Notes under the pieces: model-generated
Seen by the model: the letters and a program-made list of their open reading frames with translations, nothing else
Told to the model about the DNA's origin: nothing
Databases searched by the model: none
Translations under genes and position numbers: made by a program
NCBI GenBank assembly: GCA_036705565.1
Contig: JAUBUY010000014.1
Reading direction: 5' to 3' (one strand)
From: Microcoleus sp036705565
GTDB taxonomy: Bacteria; Cyanobacteriota; Cyanobacteriia; Cyanobacteriales; Microcoleaceae
Length of the DNA stretch: 64,000 bases
Shown here: piece by piece, positions 26,811 through 35,636 of the stretch
How the letters are laid out: each line of letters opens with the position of its first letter
Numbering within the stretch: the first letter of the stretch is position 1

Positions 26811-27506
26811 ATGTCAGATCAACCTTTTAATATCCGCCAACTAAATGGCCTAGATTATGACGAAGCAGAACCACTCCTGGAAGATTATCAGGAAACGCTA
26901 ATCGAGCTATTTGTCAATTCTCCCGAAGGAGAAGAATACTGTAAAACTTATCCAGACGTGGGATTTTGGATCTCGCAGTTCATTTATTACGGTTTCGGCT
27001 ATGAAGGTTTTACGCTGCCTCGCATGAAAGTGGAAGATGTGGCAACTGTAGTCGAAGAGTTGTTTCCCAGGAAAGTGAGTTTGCTTTCGCCGGAAGAAGG
27101 TGAAAATGCTATCCCGGAATTATTGGCGTTCTGGCAATTTTTGAAGCGAGAATTTAAACTGCGAAATGCCACTTCAATTATCAAATACCTGCGGGATATC
27201 GAGCCGGAATTTAAGGAGATTATGGAAGATTCCTCTAAATTTGGATTTGCCAAATCCTTTGTAACGATCGGTCATCAAGCAGGGTTTGATATAAGTACAA
27301 GGGAAGGTCTAACACAATTTCAGGAGATATATAATGCTAGCATTGCTCCTCTAATTGCAGCTAAAAACTCCGATACATCGGGATTTTCCAGCCAACCGAT
27401 AAGTGATAGTGCTGTCAATGAATCTAAAGCAAGTAAAGAAAAACAAAAAAAAGCAAAAAATACGGCGGCTGAATCGAGAAAACGCAACCGCACTAAGAAA
27501 AAATGA
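26811..27506 (+). CDS. Hypothetical protein, lysine-rich tail
   Basis: A 231-residue soluble protein. The first 175 residues are acidic and helical (LDYDEAEPLLEDYQETLIELFVNSPEGEEY, FWQFLKREFKLRNATSIIKYLRDIEPEF). The last 55 are a Ser/Asn then Lys/Arg-rich tail (KASKEKQKKAKNTAAESRKRNRTKKK) that could bind nucleic acid. I recognise no named domain; it has the look of a conserved cyanobacterial protein. It is monocistronic. Confidence 0.7.
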   Translation: MSDQPFNIRQLNGLDYDEAEPLLEDYQETLIELFVNSPEGEEYCKTYPDVGFWISQFIYYGFGYEGFTLPRMKVEDVATVVEELFPRKVSLLSPEEGENAIPELLAFWQFLKREFKLRNATSIIKYLRDIEPEFKEIMEDSSKFGFAKSFVTIGHQAGFDISTREGLTQFQEIYNASIAPLIAAKNSDTSGFSSQPISDSAVNESKASKEKQKKAKNTAAESRKRNRTKKK

Positions 27507-27526
27507 GGTTTAGCAAGTATCTATCC

Positions 27527-27877
27527 TCACTTCACTCTTCTTCTGATTCTTCTCAGCATCTTGTTAGCTTCTTCCCTCCCGCGAAACTTCCAAACTAATA
27601 AATAACACATCAAACAAAACCCGAAGATTCCTAACACGATCGCACTTTCTTCCGGTGAGTGGGTAGTTCTATCGAACTTCCCACTCTTCGGACTTGCTTG
27701 GATGTTGTTAGTTCGATCGACCGTTCGTTCGCCCGCTTGCAAGTTAAAATTGTGTTGTTCAATCGCATTACTATTTTTCCATCTGCGATCTATTTCTCGA
27801 AATGACTGCGGTGGCCCGCAGCTTGTTAAGGATAATCCAATAAGGATAAAAATTAAGAAATAACAGCGACATTTCAT
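27527..27877 (-). CDS. Putative lipoprotein with C-terminal membrane helix
   Basis: A 116-residue protein with a lipoprotein signal (MKCRCYFLIFILIGLSLTSCG; lipobox LTSC, Cys 20). A polar stretch follows, then a second hydrophobic segment (AIVLGIFGFCLMCYLLVW) and a basic tail RGREEANKMLRRIRRRVK. A lipobox together with a later membrane helix is unusual, and the first segment might be a simple anchor. Unknown function. Confidence 0.5.
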   Translation of the reverse strand: MKCRCYFLIFILIGLSLTSCGPPQSFREIDRRWKNSNAIEQHNFNLQAGERTVDRTNNIQASPKSGKFDRTTHSPEESAIVLGIFGFCLMCYLLVWKFRGREEANKMLRRIRRRVK

Positions 27878-27941
27878 GATTTTTACCTTTCGGTCAGCGA
27901 AAAAGAGAATAAATCCATATAGGGCTTACTGACTCCGACAA

Positions 27942-28006
27942 AGAAACCGGGTTTTTACCTAATCTGTCGGTAGCCACGAAGTATTTTCCTAAAAAACCCG
28001 GTTTCT
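27942..28006. repeat. AGAAACCGGGTTT hairpin repeat, upstream of RM gene
   Basis: Arms AGAAACCGGGTTTTTAC and AAAAAACCCGGTTTCT flank a 30-bp middle starting CTAATCTGTCGGTAGC. It is preceded by TTACTGACTCCGACAA. The whole unit of about 80 bp is repeated nearly unchanged and in the same orientation at 31228, on the other side of the restriction-methylation gene. Confidence 0.85.
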
Positions 28007-28096
28007 GGGCCCCTATCTCCAGGACTATTCTATCTACTATAATAGCATTAAACGAATTCAGGAAACATTTCCAAACTAAACCAGGAAACTGATTCA

Positions 28097-31000
28097 ATGC
28101 CATCTATATCTTTTGATGCTTACCTCAAGTCGATTCAAAATAACCTGCAAAAAGGTAGCGAGCGCAGCCATTATCCAGCGCTGAAAAATTTGCTGGATGA
28201 CTCAGACAATGACATTGATGCCGTCATTGAAGAAAAAGGCAACAAGGCAGGGATTCCAGACTTTACCGTGAGGCGGCGGGAACTACTGGTGGGTTATGTA
28301 GAAGCCAAAGACGTTGGGCTAGACCTGGATCAGATAGAAAAATCGGAGCAATTGCAGCGGTATATAGAAGCGTTTCCGAATCTAGTATTGACCAATTATT
28401 TAGAGTTTCGTTGGTATGTGAATGGGAAGCGCAGGCAGAAGGAAATTTTAGCAGATCGTAATGAGAATAAGCTGCAAGTAAGGGCTACAGAAAAGATTGT
28501 GGCTCTGCTAGATCAGTTTATCAACTATAAATGCGAGACAGGCGAGAATATCAGCAGTCCTGAAGACCTGGCGCGACAGATGGCGAGGTTGACAAAGGCA
28601 ATCCGGTTAGCAACAACAACTGCGCTGGAGGGAGAAAGGAAAGACGGTGAATTGCATCAACTAAAACAGGGCTTTAGTGAGGTGTTGTTGCCCGATTTGA
28701 ATGATGCTGACTTTGCTGATATGTATGCTCAGACGATTTCTTATGGGTTATTTGCGGCAAGAGTTGGTCATGCTCAAAATCCAGGGGGTGAACCGTTTAC
28801 TCGGCGCACGGCTGGCACGTATATTCCGGCAACAAACCCATTTTTGAAGCGATTGTTTAATACGATCGTCGAAACGGATGCAGTCAGTCAGATCGATTGG
28901 GCGATCGACGATTTGGTGCAATTGCTGTCTCAAGTTAATATGGGCAGCATTCTCGAAAACTTTGGGCAGCGCACTCGGCAAGAAGACCCGGTGGTGCATT
29001 TTTACGAAACGTTTTTGGCGGCGTATAATGCGGCTTTGCGAAAGAGTCGAGGCGTTTATTACACACCGGAACCTGTGGTGTCGTTTATTGTGCGATCAGT
29101 TGATGCCATTCTCAAAGACCGCTTCGATTTGCCATTAGGATTAGCTGATAATGCCAAAGATCCAGTAACACAAAAGCCGAAAGTGCAAATTCTCGACCCT
29201 GCCACGGGTACGGGTACGTTTTTGTATGAAGTGGTAAAGCAAATTTATCGCAATCTAGAAGAAATTGGCATGGCGAATCAGTGGGATAGCTATGTGCGAG
29301 ACAATTTGCTGAATCGGTTGTTTGGCTTTGAGTTATTGATGGCTCCCTATGCCATTGCCCACCTCAAGCTAGGGCTAGAACTTCAAGAGCTTGGTTACAA
29401 ATTTAAGGGCAAACAACGATTAGGCATTTACCTCACCAATACGCTAGATGAGGCAATGAAAAAGTCAGAGATTTTGTTTGGTCAGTTTGTCGCACAAGAA
29501 GCAAATGAAGCTTCGACGGTAAAACGAGATACACCTGTGATGGTTGTGTTGGGCAATCCGCCCTATTCAGGACATTCCGCAAATAAAAGCGAGTGGATCG
29601 CTGGTTTAGTTCGCGATTACTACTACGTGAACGGTTTACCGCTAGGAGAACAAAATCCTAAGTATTTGCAAGATGATTATGTAAAATTCATTCGGTTTGG
29701 GCAGTGGCGAGTCAGCGAAACTGGTTATGGCGTTTTAGCGTTCATTACCAATCATGGTTATCTGGATAATCCAACATTTCGAGGGATGCGTCAGAATTTG
29801 ATGCAAACCTTTACCGATATCTACATCTTAGATTTACACGGCAATTTTAAGAAAAAAGAAATTTCTCCAGATGGTTCTCCAGATCAAAACGTCTTTGATA
29901 TTCAGCAGGGTGTGAGTATTGGAATTTTTATTAAAGAGCCTGGAAAGACAGGTGCAGCTAATGTTCATCATGCTGAGCTTTGGGGAGATCGAGCGACTAA
30001 ATATCAGATTTTGAATCAAAGTTGTATTGACGATGTTGATTGGAAAGCGATCGCACCTCAATTACCGTTTTATTTATTCTGTCCTCAAAACACCGACTCA
30101 CTAGCAGAATATAATACAGGCTGGAAAATTACCGAAATTATGCCAGTTCACTCAACAGGGGTCAAAAGTCATCGAGATCATTTCGTATTTGATTTTGATT
30201 TATCAGAACTCCGCACGCGAATAGATAAATTTAGAGACTTAAGCATTTCAGATCAAGAAATTAGCAAGACCTATGAAATTCAAGATACGAGAGATTGGAA
30301 ATTAAGCCAAAGACGACGATCGCTCAAATCAAACCCTGATTGGGAAAACTATTTTACACAATGCTTATATCGCCCATTTGACTGGAGAGCTTACTACCAT
30401 CATGAAGATGTAGTCGAATTACCTAGAAACGAAGTGATGCGAAATTTACTACAAAGAAAAAACTTAGGAATTATAACATCTCGCAATGTTGAAGTTGAAA
30501 GAATTTTTGACCAAGTTTTATGTACCTCAAACATAATTAATAATCATACGCTTTGCCTTAAAGAGGCTAATTATCTTTTTCCTCTCTATCTTTATCCTGA
30601 TACTGATAGCCAACAAGCTTCTCTCTTTGCAAGCAATACAATTGAAACAAATCTATCTCAGAAGTTTGTTGATACGATTCAAAAAAAACTTGGCTACATT
30701 CCCACACCAGAAGCCATCTTTTACTACATCTACGCCATCTTCCATAGCCCCACCTATCGCCAACGCTACGCCGAGTTTCTCAAAATCGACTTTCCCCGTG
30801 TGCCTTTGACCAGCAACGACCAGCTATTTAAAGACTTGGGTGCAAAAGGTCAGGCATTGGTAGACCTGCACCTGATGAAATCGAAAAAGCTTAATAAGCT
30901 GATTACTAAAATGAGTGGCGATGGTGACAATGCCGTTACCGAAGTTACCTATAAACCCGCTGAACAGCGAGTTTATATCAACAAAACCCGCTATTTTGAA

Positions 31001-31201
31001 GGCATCGCCCCCGAAGTTTGGGAGTTTAAAATTGGCGGTTATCAGGTGTTGGACAAATGGCTGAAAGACCGTAAGAAAGCCAAACGCACTTTATCCTTTG
31101 ATGATGTACTGCACTATCAAAAGGTGGTAGTTGCGCTCAAAGAAACCATGCAACTGATGGTAGAAATCGATCAACTGATTCCGGGTTTTCCCATAGAGTA
31201 A
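28097..31201 (+). CDS. Single-chain restriction-modification enzyme (type IIG-like)
   Basis: A 1034-residue fused endonuclease and N6-adenine methyltransferase. The N-terminal nuclease has GIPDFTVRRRELLVGYVEAKD (PD...ExK, near residues 53-72). A helical connector (about 130-340) precedes the methylase, with YYTPEPVVSFIVRSVD, the SAM motif DPATGTGTF near 368 and the catalytic NPPY near 486. The C-terminal 400 residues should hold the target-recognition domain. No helicase motifs are seen, so it is type IIG-like, not a type ISP enzyme, whose nuclease and methylase it resembles. It needs no partner gene. It is intact and lies between two direct hairpin repeats. Confidence 0.9.
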   Translation: MPSISFDAYLKSIQNNLQKGSERSHYPALKNLLDDSDNDIDAVIEEKGNKAGIPDFTVRRRELLVGYVEAKDVGLDLDQIEKSEQLQRYIEAFPNLVLTNYLEFRWYVNGKRRQKEILADRNENKLQVRATEKIVALLDQFINYKCETGENISSPEDLARQMARLTKAIRLATTTALEGERKDGELHQLKQGFSEVLLPDLNDADFADMYAQTISYGLFAARVGHAQNPGGEPFTRRTAGTYIPATNPFLKRLFNTIVETDAVSQIDWAIDDLVQLLSQVNMGSILENFGQRTRQEDPVVHFYETFLAAYNAALRKSRGVYYTPEPVVSFIVRSVDAILKDRFDLPLGLADNAKDPVTQKPKVQILDPATGTGTFLYEVVKQIYRNLEEIGMANQWDSYVRDNLLNRLFGFELLMAPYAIAHLKLGLELQELGYKFKGKQRLGIYLTNTLDEAMKKSEILFGQFVAQEANEASTVKRDTPVMVVLGNPPYSGHSANKSEWIAGLVRDYYYVNGLPLGEQNPKYLQDDYVKFIRFGQWRVSETGYGVLAFITNHGYLDNPTFRGMRQNLMQTFTDIYILDLHGNFKKKEISPDGSPDQNVFDIQQGVSIGIFIKEPGKTGAANVHHAELWGDRATKYQILNQSCIDDVDWKAIAPQLPFYLFCPQNTDSLAEYNTGWKITEIMPVHSTGVKSHRDHFVFDFDLSELRTRIDKFRDLSISDQEISKTYEIQDTRDWKLSQRRRSLKSNPDWENYFTQCLYRPFDWRAYYHHEDVVELPRNEVMRNLLQRKNLGIITSRNVEVERIFDQVLCTSNIINNHTLCLKEANYLFPLYLYPDTDSQQASLFASNTIETNLSQKFVDTIQKKLGYIPTPEAIFYYIYAIFHSPTYRQRYAEFLKIDFPRVPLTSNDQLFKDLGAKGQALVDLHLMKSKKLNKLITKMSGDGDNAVTEVTYKPAEQRVYINKTRYFEGIAPEVWEFKIGGYQVLDKWLKDRKKAKRTLSFDDVLHYQKVVVALKETMQLMVEIDQLIPGFPIE

Positions 31202-31227
31202 GATTCAGGACTTACTGACTCCGACAA

Positions 31228-31291
31228 AGAAACCGGGTTTTTACCTAATCTGTCGGTAGCAACGCGTCTTTTCGTAAAAAACCCGGTTTCT
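31228..31291. repeat. AGAAACCGGGTTT hairpin repeat, downstream of RM gene
   Basis: Same unit and orientation as the copy at 27942, including TTACTGACTCCGACAA before it and CTAATCTGTCGGTAGCAACG within. It starts 27 bp after the RM stop and could terminate its transcript. Confidence 0.85.
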
Positions 31292-31344
31292 GGCCTGGTG
31301 TGCGATGATCGGAAATCAACCCATTTACACTTACAACACTCAAC

Positions 31345-31983
31345 TCATCCAATCAGTCGTTGTCGAAATTCTTTAACTGCTGCGAGGGAATTCGGATATC
31401 GAACATATTCTGCCAACAATTCTATATCTAAATTAGGCAGGATTTCACTGCGACTGATTTGCTCATAACCGCAGGTTTGGACAAATTGAACTGGAATTTC
31501 TTCTCGCAGGTAGTAGAGGCTAAAATTTTCATTTTGCCAAAACCAAACTTCTTTAACATTTAACCGTCTGTAAACTTCCAATTTATTCAGGCCACCACTG
31601 GTAACAACAACCTCAATTGCTAAATCGGGAAATTCTTTGTCTGTACCAATGCAGTAAGCTTCATCAGGTTCCGTCCCGCCTCTTTTTTCCTCTTGCCGTA
31701 GGCTGGTAGAACCAAATGGAAAATAGTCTATATCTGCTTCTAAAAAGTAAATGAGTAAAAGGTCTCCAATGCGAGTTTTTCTGTTTTCATGGCGGCGGGA
31801 AGGTGACATAATTTCTAAGACTCCATCTAAATACGTGACTCGATATGCGGAAGTATCCCCACTTCTGGTGAGTAATGTTTCATATTGTTCCCAGTTGACG
31901 CGATCGGTAATATAGCGACATTCGGAATCTTGGCGTTGGAGTGCTTGTTGGTCAAGTAGAGCATTGAGATCGCTTGTCAACAT
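31345..31983 (-). CDS. Uma2 family protein (putative nuclease)
   Basis: A 212-residue Uma2 protein. The family core is visible: YLDGVLEIMSPSRRHENRKTRIGDLLLIYFLEADIDY, EPDEAYCIGTDKEFPDLAIEVVVTSGGLNKLEVYRRLNVKEVWFW. The Asp/Glu and V-V pattern is retained. It lies between two copies of the hairpin repeat (31228 and 32089), opposite in direction to the RM gene. Confidence 0.9.
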   Translation of the reverse strand: MLTSDLNALLDQQALQRQDSECRYITDRVNWEQYETLLTRSGDTSAYRVTYLDGVLEIMSPSRRHENRKTRIGDLLLIYFLEADIDYFPFGSTSLRQEEKRGGTEPDEAYCIGTDKEFPDLAIEVVVTSGGLNKLEVYRRLNVKEVWFWQNENFSLYYLREEIPVQFVQTCGYEQISRSEILPNLDIELLAEYVRYPNSLAAVKEFRQRLIG

Positions 31984-32088
31984 ACTATTACCTCCTTTAG
32001 GTTGTCTTGATTGTAATGAGAGTTAATGCGATCGTGATGAATACTATATAATAATTTAAATATTATCAGATATTGTGGACTCCGACAA

Positions 32089-32179
32089 AGAAACCGGGTT
32101 TCGACTTCGCTCAACCACCAGGAGTTTTTATCGAATCTCTGAACAGCAACAAAGTATTTTCGTAAAAAACCCGGTTTCT
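32089..32179. repeat. AGAAACCGGGTTT hairpin repeat with insertion
   Basis: Same repeat as above but about 25 bp longer: after AAACCGGGTTT it carries CGACTTCGCTCAACCACCAGG before the middle. It is preceded by GACTCCGACAA. Lies upstream of the Uma2 gene and of the deiminase-like gene. Confidence 0.8.
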
Positions 32180-32266
32180 GGGCCGCCATGCGTAAGTCCT
32201 TATAATTAAATCCCCAATTGCTCCCAAGATTAGGTAAAATTATTGGCGTGTCTGAGGATAAACTAT

Positions 32267-34984
32267 ATGCGTTTGGTTAAATATATTGCGATCGCCATTA
32301 TCAATGGTTTCGGTGTCGTCATCGGGATTATCTGGGTAGCAGTCCCCACAACAGTGGCTCAACCTTCCCTAAACTACCAACTCGCACTCTCTGGGCGACA
32401 GCCAGACGGGGAAACTCCGCAATCCCTTTCCGAGCTCTACAAATTGCGCGATCGCCTGAAAGTACAATTAGATAACCTTGCCAAAAATCCCGACAGCGCT
32501 TCGTTTCCTGCAGAACTTTGGAAATCAGCAATCCACCGTCAGCAATCTCAAACTCTGACGCAGCAACTCCAAAACGTTCAAAGTCAGATTCAAATAGAAG
32601 AAACAGCCAAATATAATTGGGACGAGGCTGCTAAATTTGCCGCCCAAGCAGTCTTAATTGGACGCACTTCTAATCCTTCTTCTGCTACTTGGGAACAGTC
32701 GCAACGCCTGTGGCAAATTGCTATCAATACGCTGCGACTCATTCCTCACGATTCTTTTTTGGCCGATCGGGCGATCGATAAAACCATCGAATACCAAGGA
32801 AACCTCAGTGTCGCAACCTATGAAATGCAAGTCGCACGTTCGGTAGAGAAAATTAGAACCGAGGAAGAAGAGATAAGAGAGCGAGCCCGACAAGAGCAAG
32901 AGAAAAAAGAATTTGCTCGTCGAGAAATAGAGAGAAAAGAGCAAGAGAAAAAAGACCGGGCTAGAAAAGAGATTGAAAGGCAAGAGTTTGAAAAGCAAGA
33001 ATTAGCCCGTAAAGAACTTGAAAGGCAAGAATTAGCCCGTAAAGAACTTGAAAGGCAAGAATTTGAAAGGCAAGAATTAGCCCGTAAAGAACTGGAAAGG
33101 CAAGAATTTGAAAGGCAAGAGTTAGCCCGTAAAGAACTTGAAAGGCAAGAATTAGCCAGACAAGAATTAGCTAGACAAGAACTTGAAAGGCAAGAATTAG
33201 CCAGACAAGAATTAGCTAGACAAGAACTTGAAAGACAAGAACTTGAAAAGCAAGAGTTAGCTAGACAAGAACTTGAAAGGCAAGAATTAGCCAGACAAGA
33301 ATTAGCCCGACAAGAACTGGAAAGACAAGAGTTAGAGAGAAATCAGCAAGCAACTCCTCAACCAACTCCTGAATCAACTGCAACACCAACCCCCACCCCA
33401 GTTACACCCGCCGCGTCCCCGTCGAACTTTTTCTTTGCGGGAGATACCAACAGAGATGGCCAAATTAACCAGCAAGACGAAGCTGGAAAAGAACAATGGT
33501 CTTTGTCCAGTGGTGCGCTAATTTCATTTAACGATCGCAATAACGATCGCGGCAAGATACCGACTTGGAAACAAACCAAAGTTATGGTTCCCCGCCGTGC
33601 AGCAATGCTTTCTCAAGTTAACTTAAACCTGTCTGAAAGCTTCAAAACCTCTCAGTTATTTATCACTGCTGATAGCATTGCTAGCCCTCACATCAGCGTT
33701 TTCCAGAAGACGGGGGACGGCTGGCAACCTGTAGATATATCCGGTGCTAAACCTCTAGTTTTCAGCACCAATATTGTTTTAGGTGTCGAAGCAAAACAAT
33801 TTGCCGATCGCAATTGGAACGGCACTGTTAATCTCAAAGCAACTGCCCAAAACAACGGTCAAGAAATCGCCTCCACAACAATCCAAATGGGCGTTAGTCC
33901 TTGGATGATAGCGCCCAATACAGCACCAGTAACCGAAGTTCAGGTCAGCGACAGAGGCGCGGTAAACAGCGAATTTATCTCCCAACTCAAACAAGCAGTA
34001 GAACCCACGGGCGCTAAGGTAAAAATTATCCAGGGCGATCGCACTTGGATGCAAGATACCCAGAAAAACGGCTACGTTCAACTCCCCGAAAAATCGGAGA
34101 TCCGCCAGTTTAATGTAGCCCTAAAAAGCAATAGCGAGCCAGAGAAAAACCCGCCTGTTAAATCAACTCAAGACCGGGATTTGAAAGTAGTTAAAATTGG
34201 CAATCCTCGTTCTTTAGACCCTGTAAGTCAGTGGTCTGACGGATACGGCAATTTGCAGGTGACACCGCCGATTCCCGGACACCCAATGGGTCGAGTTTAT
34301 TACGGGAATTCGGGAAATGCTAGTTTTAATCCAGAGGTACTTGATTTTATTCAAGCTCAGAGAATTCAAGGGCCGCCAGTGGATATTGATACTTCTTGGC
34401 TTTTGACTCGCCAAGTCGATGAAATTATCAATTTTATTCCCACTCAAACTCCCGGACAATATGTAATGGCGATCGCCAGTCCCGAAGCCGGAGTTAAGCT
34501 GTTGGAAGAATTGGAGGGAAGAGGTTACGGCGATGTGGCGATCAATCGTGGTTTGAGCACTCAAACAACTGTCAGCGCCGCCTTGAAAAACCGTGCTTTA
34601 ATTCAACACAATCTCTATTTGCAAAATCAGAAACTTAATCCGATTATAGAGAAGTTGAAAAGAGAGTTTTTACTCGGAGACGACCAAATTGTTCAAGTTC
34701 CAGTGATGTTTGGCTACAGCGGTTATGCTTGGTGGCCGAATATGGTCAATTCGGTGCCAGTTAACGGCAAGTTGTTAGTTTCAAATCCGCGCGGGCCAAT
34801 GATTGACGGTGTAGATTACACTCAGGAAAGATTGCGCCAACTGCTGCTTCCTGCTGGGGTCAGCGTTAGTTTTCTGGATGATAGGTATTATCAAGAATTG
34901 AAAGGAAACGTGCAGTCGGCGACGAATACTGTGAGGAAGCCAGAAGAGCGGCCTTTTTGGCAGTCTTTGCCTAATAATTACTAA
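32267..34984 (+). CDS. Coiled-coil protein with degenerate protein-arginine-deiminase module
   Basis: A 905-residue protein. The N-terminus (RLVKYIAIAIINGFGVVIGIIWVAVPTTVA) is a signal peptide or anchor. A helical part follows, then a long coiled coil near residues 194-361 built from ELERQ/ELARQ/ELARK pentads, and a Thr/Pro linker. From about 388 the sequence matches the protein-arginine deiminase middle and C-terminal domains: an Asp-rich calcium-type loop GDTNRDGQINQQDE, SPWMIAPNT, WMQD, YGNLQVTPPIPGHPMGRVYYG, PNMVNSVPVNGKL and a C-terminal TNTVRKP. The catalytic Asp is present (597), and so is the second Asp (718), but the catalytic His aligns with Gln 716 and the nucleophilic Cys with Ser 884. 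It is therefore probably not an active deiminase. ATG 32267 is preferred over a TTG at 32243. Confidence 0.8.
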   Translation: MRLVKYIAIAIINGFGVVIGIIWVAVPTTVAQPSLNYQLALSGRQPDGETPQSLSELYKLRDRLKVQLDNLAKNPDSASFPAELWKSAIHRQQSQTLTQQLQNVQSQIQIEETAKYNWDEAAKFAAQAVLIGRTSNPSSATWEQSQRLWQIAINTLRLIPHDSFLADRAIDKTIEYQGNLSVATYEMQVARSVEKIRTEEEEIRERARQEQEKKEFARREIERKEQEKKDRARKEIERQEFEKQELARKELERQELARKELERQEFERQELARKELERQEFERQELARKELERQELARQELARQELERQELARQELARQELERQELEKQELARQELERQELARQELARQELERQELERNQQATPQPTPESTATPTPTPVTPAASPSNFFFAGDTNRDGQINQQDEAGKEQWSLSSGALISFNDRNNDRGKIPTWKQTKVMVPRRAAMLSQVNLNLSESFKTSQLFITADSIASPHISVFQKTGDGWQPVDISGAKPLVFSTNIVLGVEAKQFADRNWNGTVNLKATAQNNGQEIASTTIQMGVSPWMIAPNTAPVTEVQVSDRGAVNSEFISQLKQAVEPTGAKVKIIQGDRTWMQDTQKNGYVQLPEKSEIRQFNVALKSNSEPEKNPPVKSTQDRDLKVVKIGNPRSLDPVSQWSDGYGNLQVTPPIPGHPMGRVYYGNSGNASFNPEVLDFIQAQRIQGPPVDIDTSWLLTRQVDEIINFIPTQTPGQYVMAIASPEAGVKLLEELEGRGYGDVAINRGLSTQTTVSAALKNRALIQHNLYLQNQKLNPIIEKLKREFLLGDDQIVQVPVMFGYSGYAWWPNMVNSVPVNGKLLVSNPRGPMIDGVDYTQERLRQLLLPAGVSVSFLDDRYYQELKGNVQSATNTVRKPEERPFWQSLPNNY

Positions 34985-35236
34985 TTGGGAATCGGGAATG
35001 GGGAATCGGGAATCGGGAATCGTGAATCAGGAATTTGTAGGGGCGGGTTCACCAACAATACTCGCCTGTAACTGACAATCTCGTAAACCCGCCCCCACCC
35101 AACAGTAAATCTAATTGGGAATCGGGAATGGGGAATCGGGAATCGCGAATCAGGAATTTGTAGGGGCGGGTTCACCAACAATACTCGCCTGTAACGAACA
35201 ATCTCGTAAACCCGCCCCCACCCAACAGTAAATCTC
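34981..35236. repeat. Tandem duplication of about 125-130 bp
   Basis: Two successive copies begin CTAATTGGGAATCGGGAATG at 34981 and 35111. Each holds GGGAATC heptamers followed by a GTAGGGGCGGGTTCACC ... AAACCCGCCCCCACCC inverted pair. The first copy has one extra heptamer. The duplication starts at the stop codon of the deiminase-like gene. Confidence 0.85.
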
Positions 35237-35266
35237 AATATACCTCCTAAACCCGCCTCCCTAGTA

Positions 35267-35518
35267 CCATTTTTATGAACAGGCAAGATGCCTGTTNNNN
35301 NNNNNNNNNNNNNNNNNNNNNNNNNNNNNNNNNNNNNNNNNNNNNNNNNNNNNNNNNNNNNNNNNNNNNNNNNNNNNNNNNNNNNNNNNNNNNNNNCCAC
35401 ACAAGTACCATTTTTATGAACAGGCAAGATGCCTGTTCCACACAAGTACCATTTTTATGAACAGGCAAGATGCCTGTTCCACACAAGTACCATTTTTATG
35501 AACAGGCAAGATGCGTGT
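35267..35518. repeat. 41-bp tandem hairpin repeats around an assembly gap
   Basis: The unit ACAAGTACCATTTTTATGAACAGGCAAGATGCCTGTTCCAC repeats every 41 bp; this is given here as two halves, ACAAGTACCATTTTTATGAA and CAGGCAAGATGCCTGTTCCAC in spirit, with AACAGGCAagaTGCCTGTT as an internal palindrome. One unit stands before and three after 100 N (35297-35396). The number of units in the genome is thus unknown. No spacers differ, so it is not a CRISPR array. Confidence 0.85.
35297..35396. other. Assembly gap (100 N)
   Basis: Exactly 100 N lie inside the 41-bp tandem repeat. A round number like this is a scaffolding placeholder, so the true length is not known. Confidence 0.97.
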
Positions 35519-35636
35519 ATCCGTGTCAAAATCACTGGTTGTGCCTTCTTCATTCTGCTAGATAATTTCAGTGCAGGCGATCGCACCAGTAACGTAAAAT
35601 GTCTAAAAGCGGTCTTTGTAAAATAATTTTAGCCCC

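Noticed and set aside
27894..28103. 69-codon minus-strand frame upstream of the RM gene
   Set aside because: It is the translated AGAAACCGGGTTT hairpin repeat; the same peptide words recur at 31977-32189.
35267..35518. CRISPR-like array of 41-bp units
   Set aside because: The units are identical tandem copies with an internal palindrome and no unique spacers, so it is a hairpin repeat array.
35429..35626. 65-codon frame after the gap
   Set aside because: Made of the 41-bp repeat read through; no protein-like sequence.
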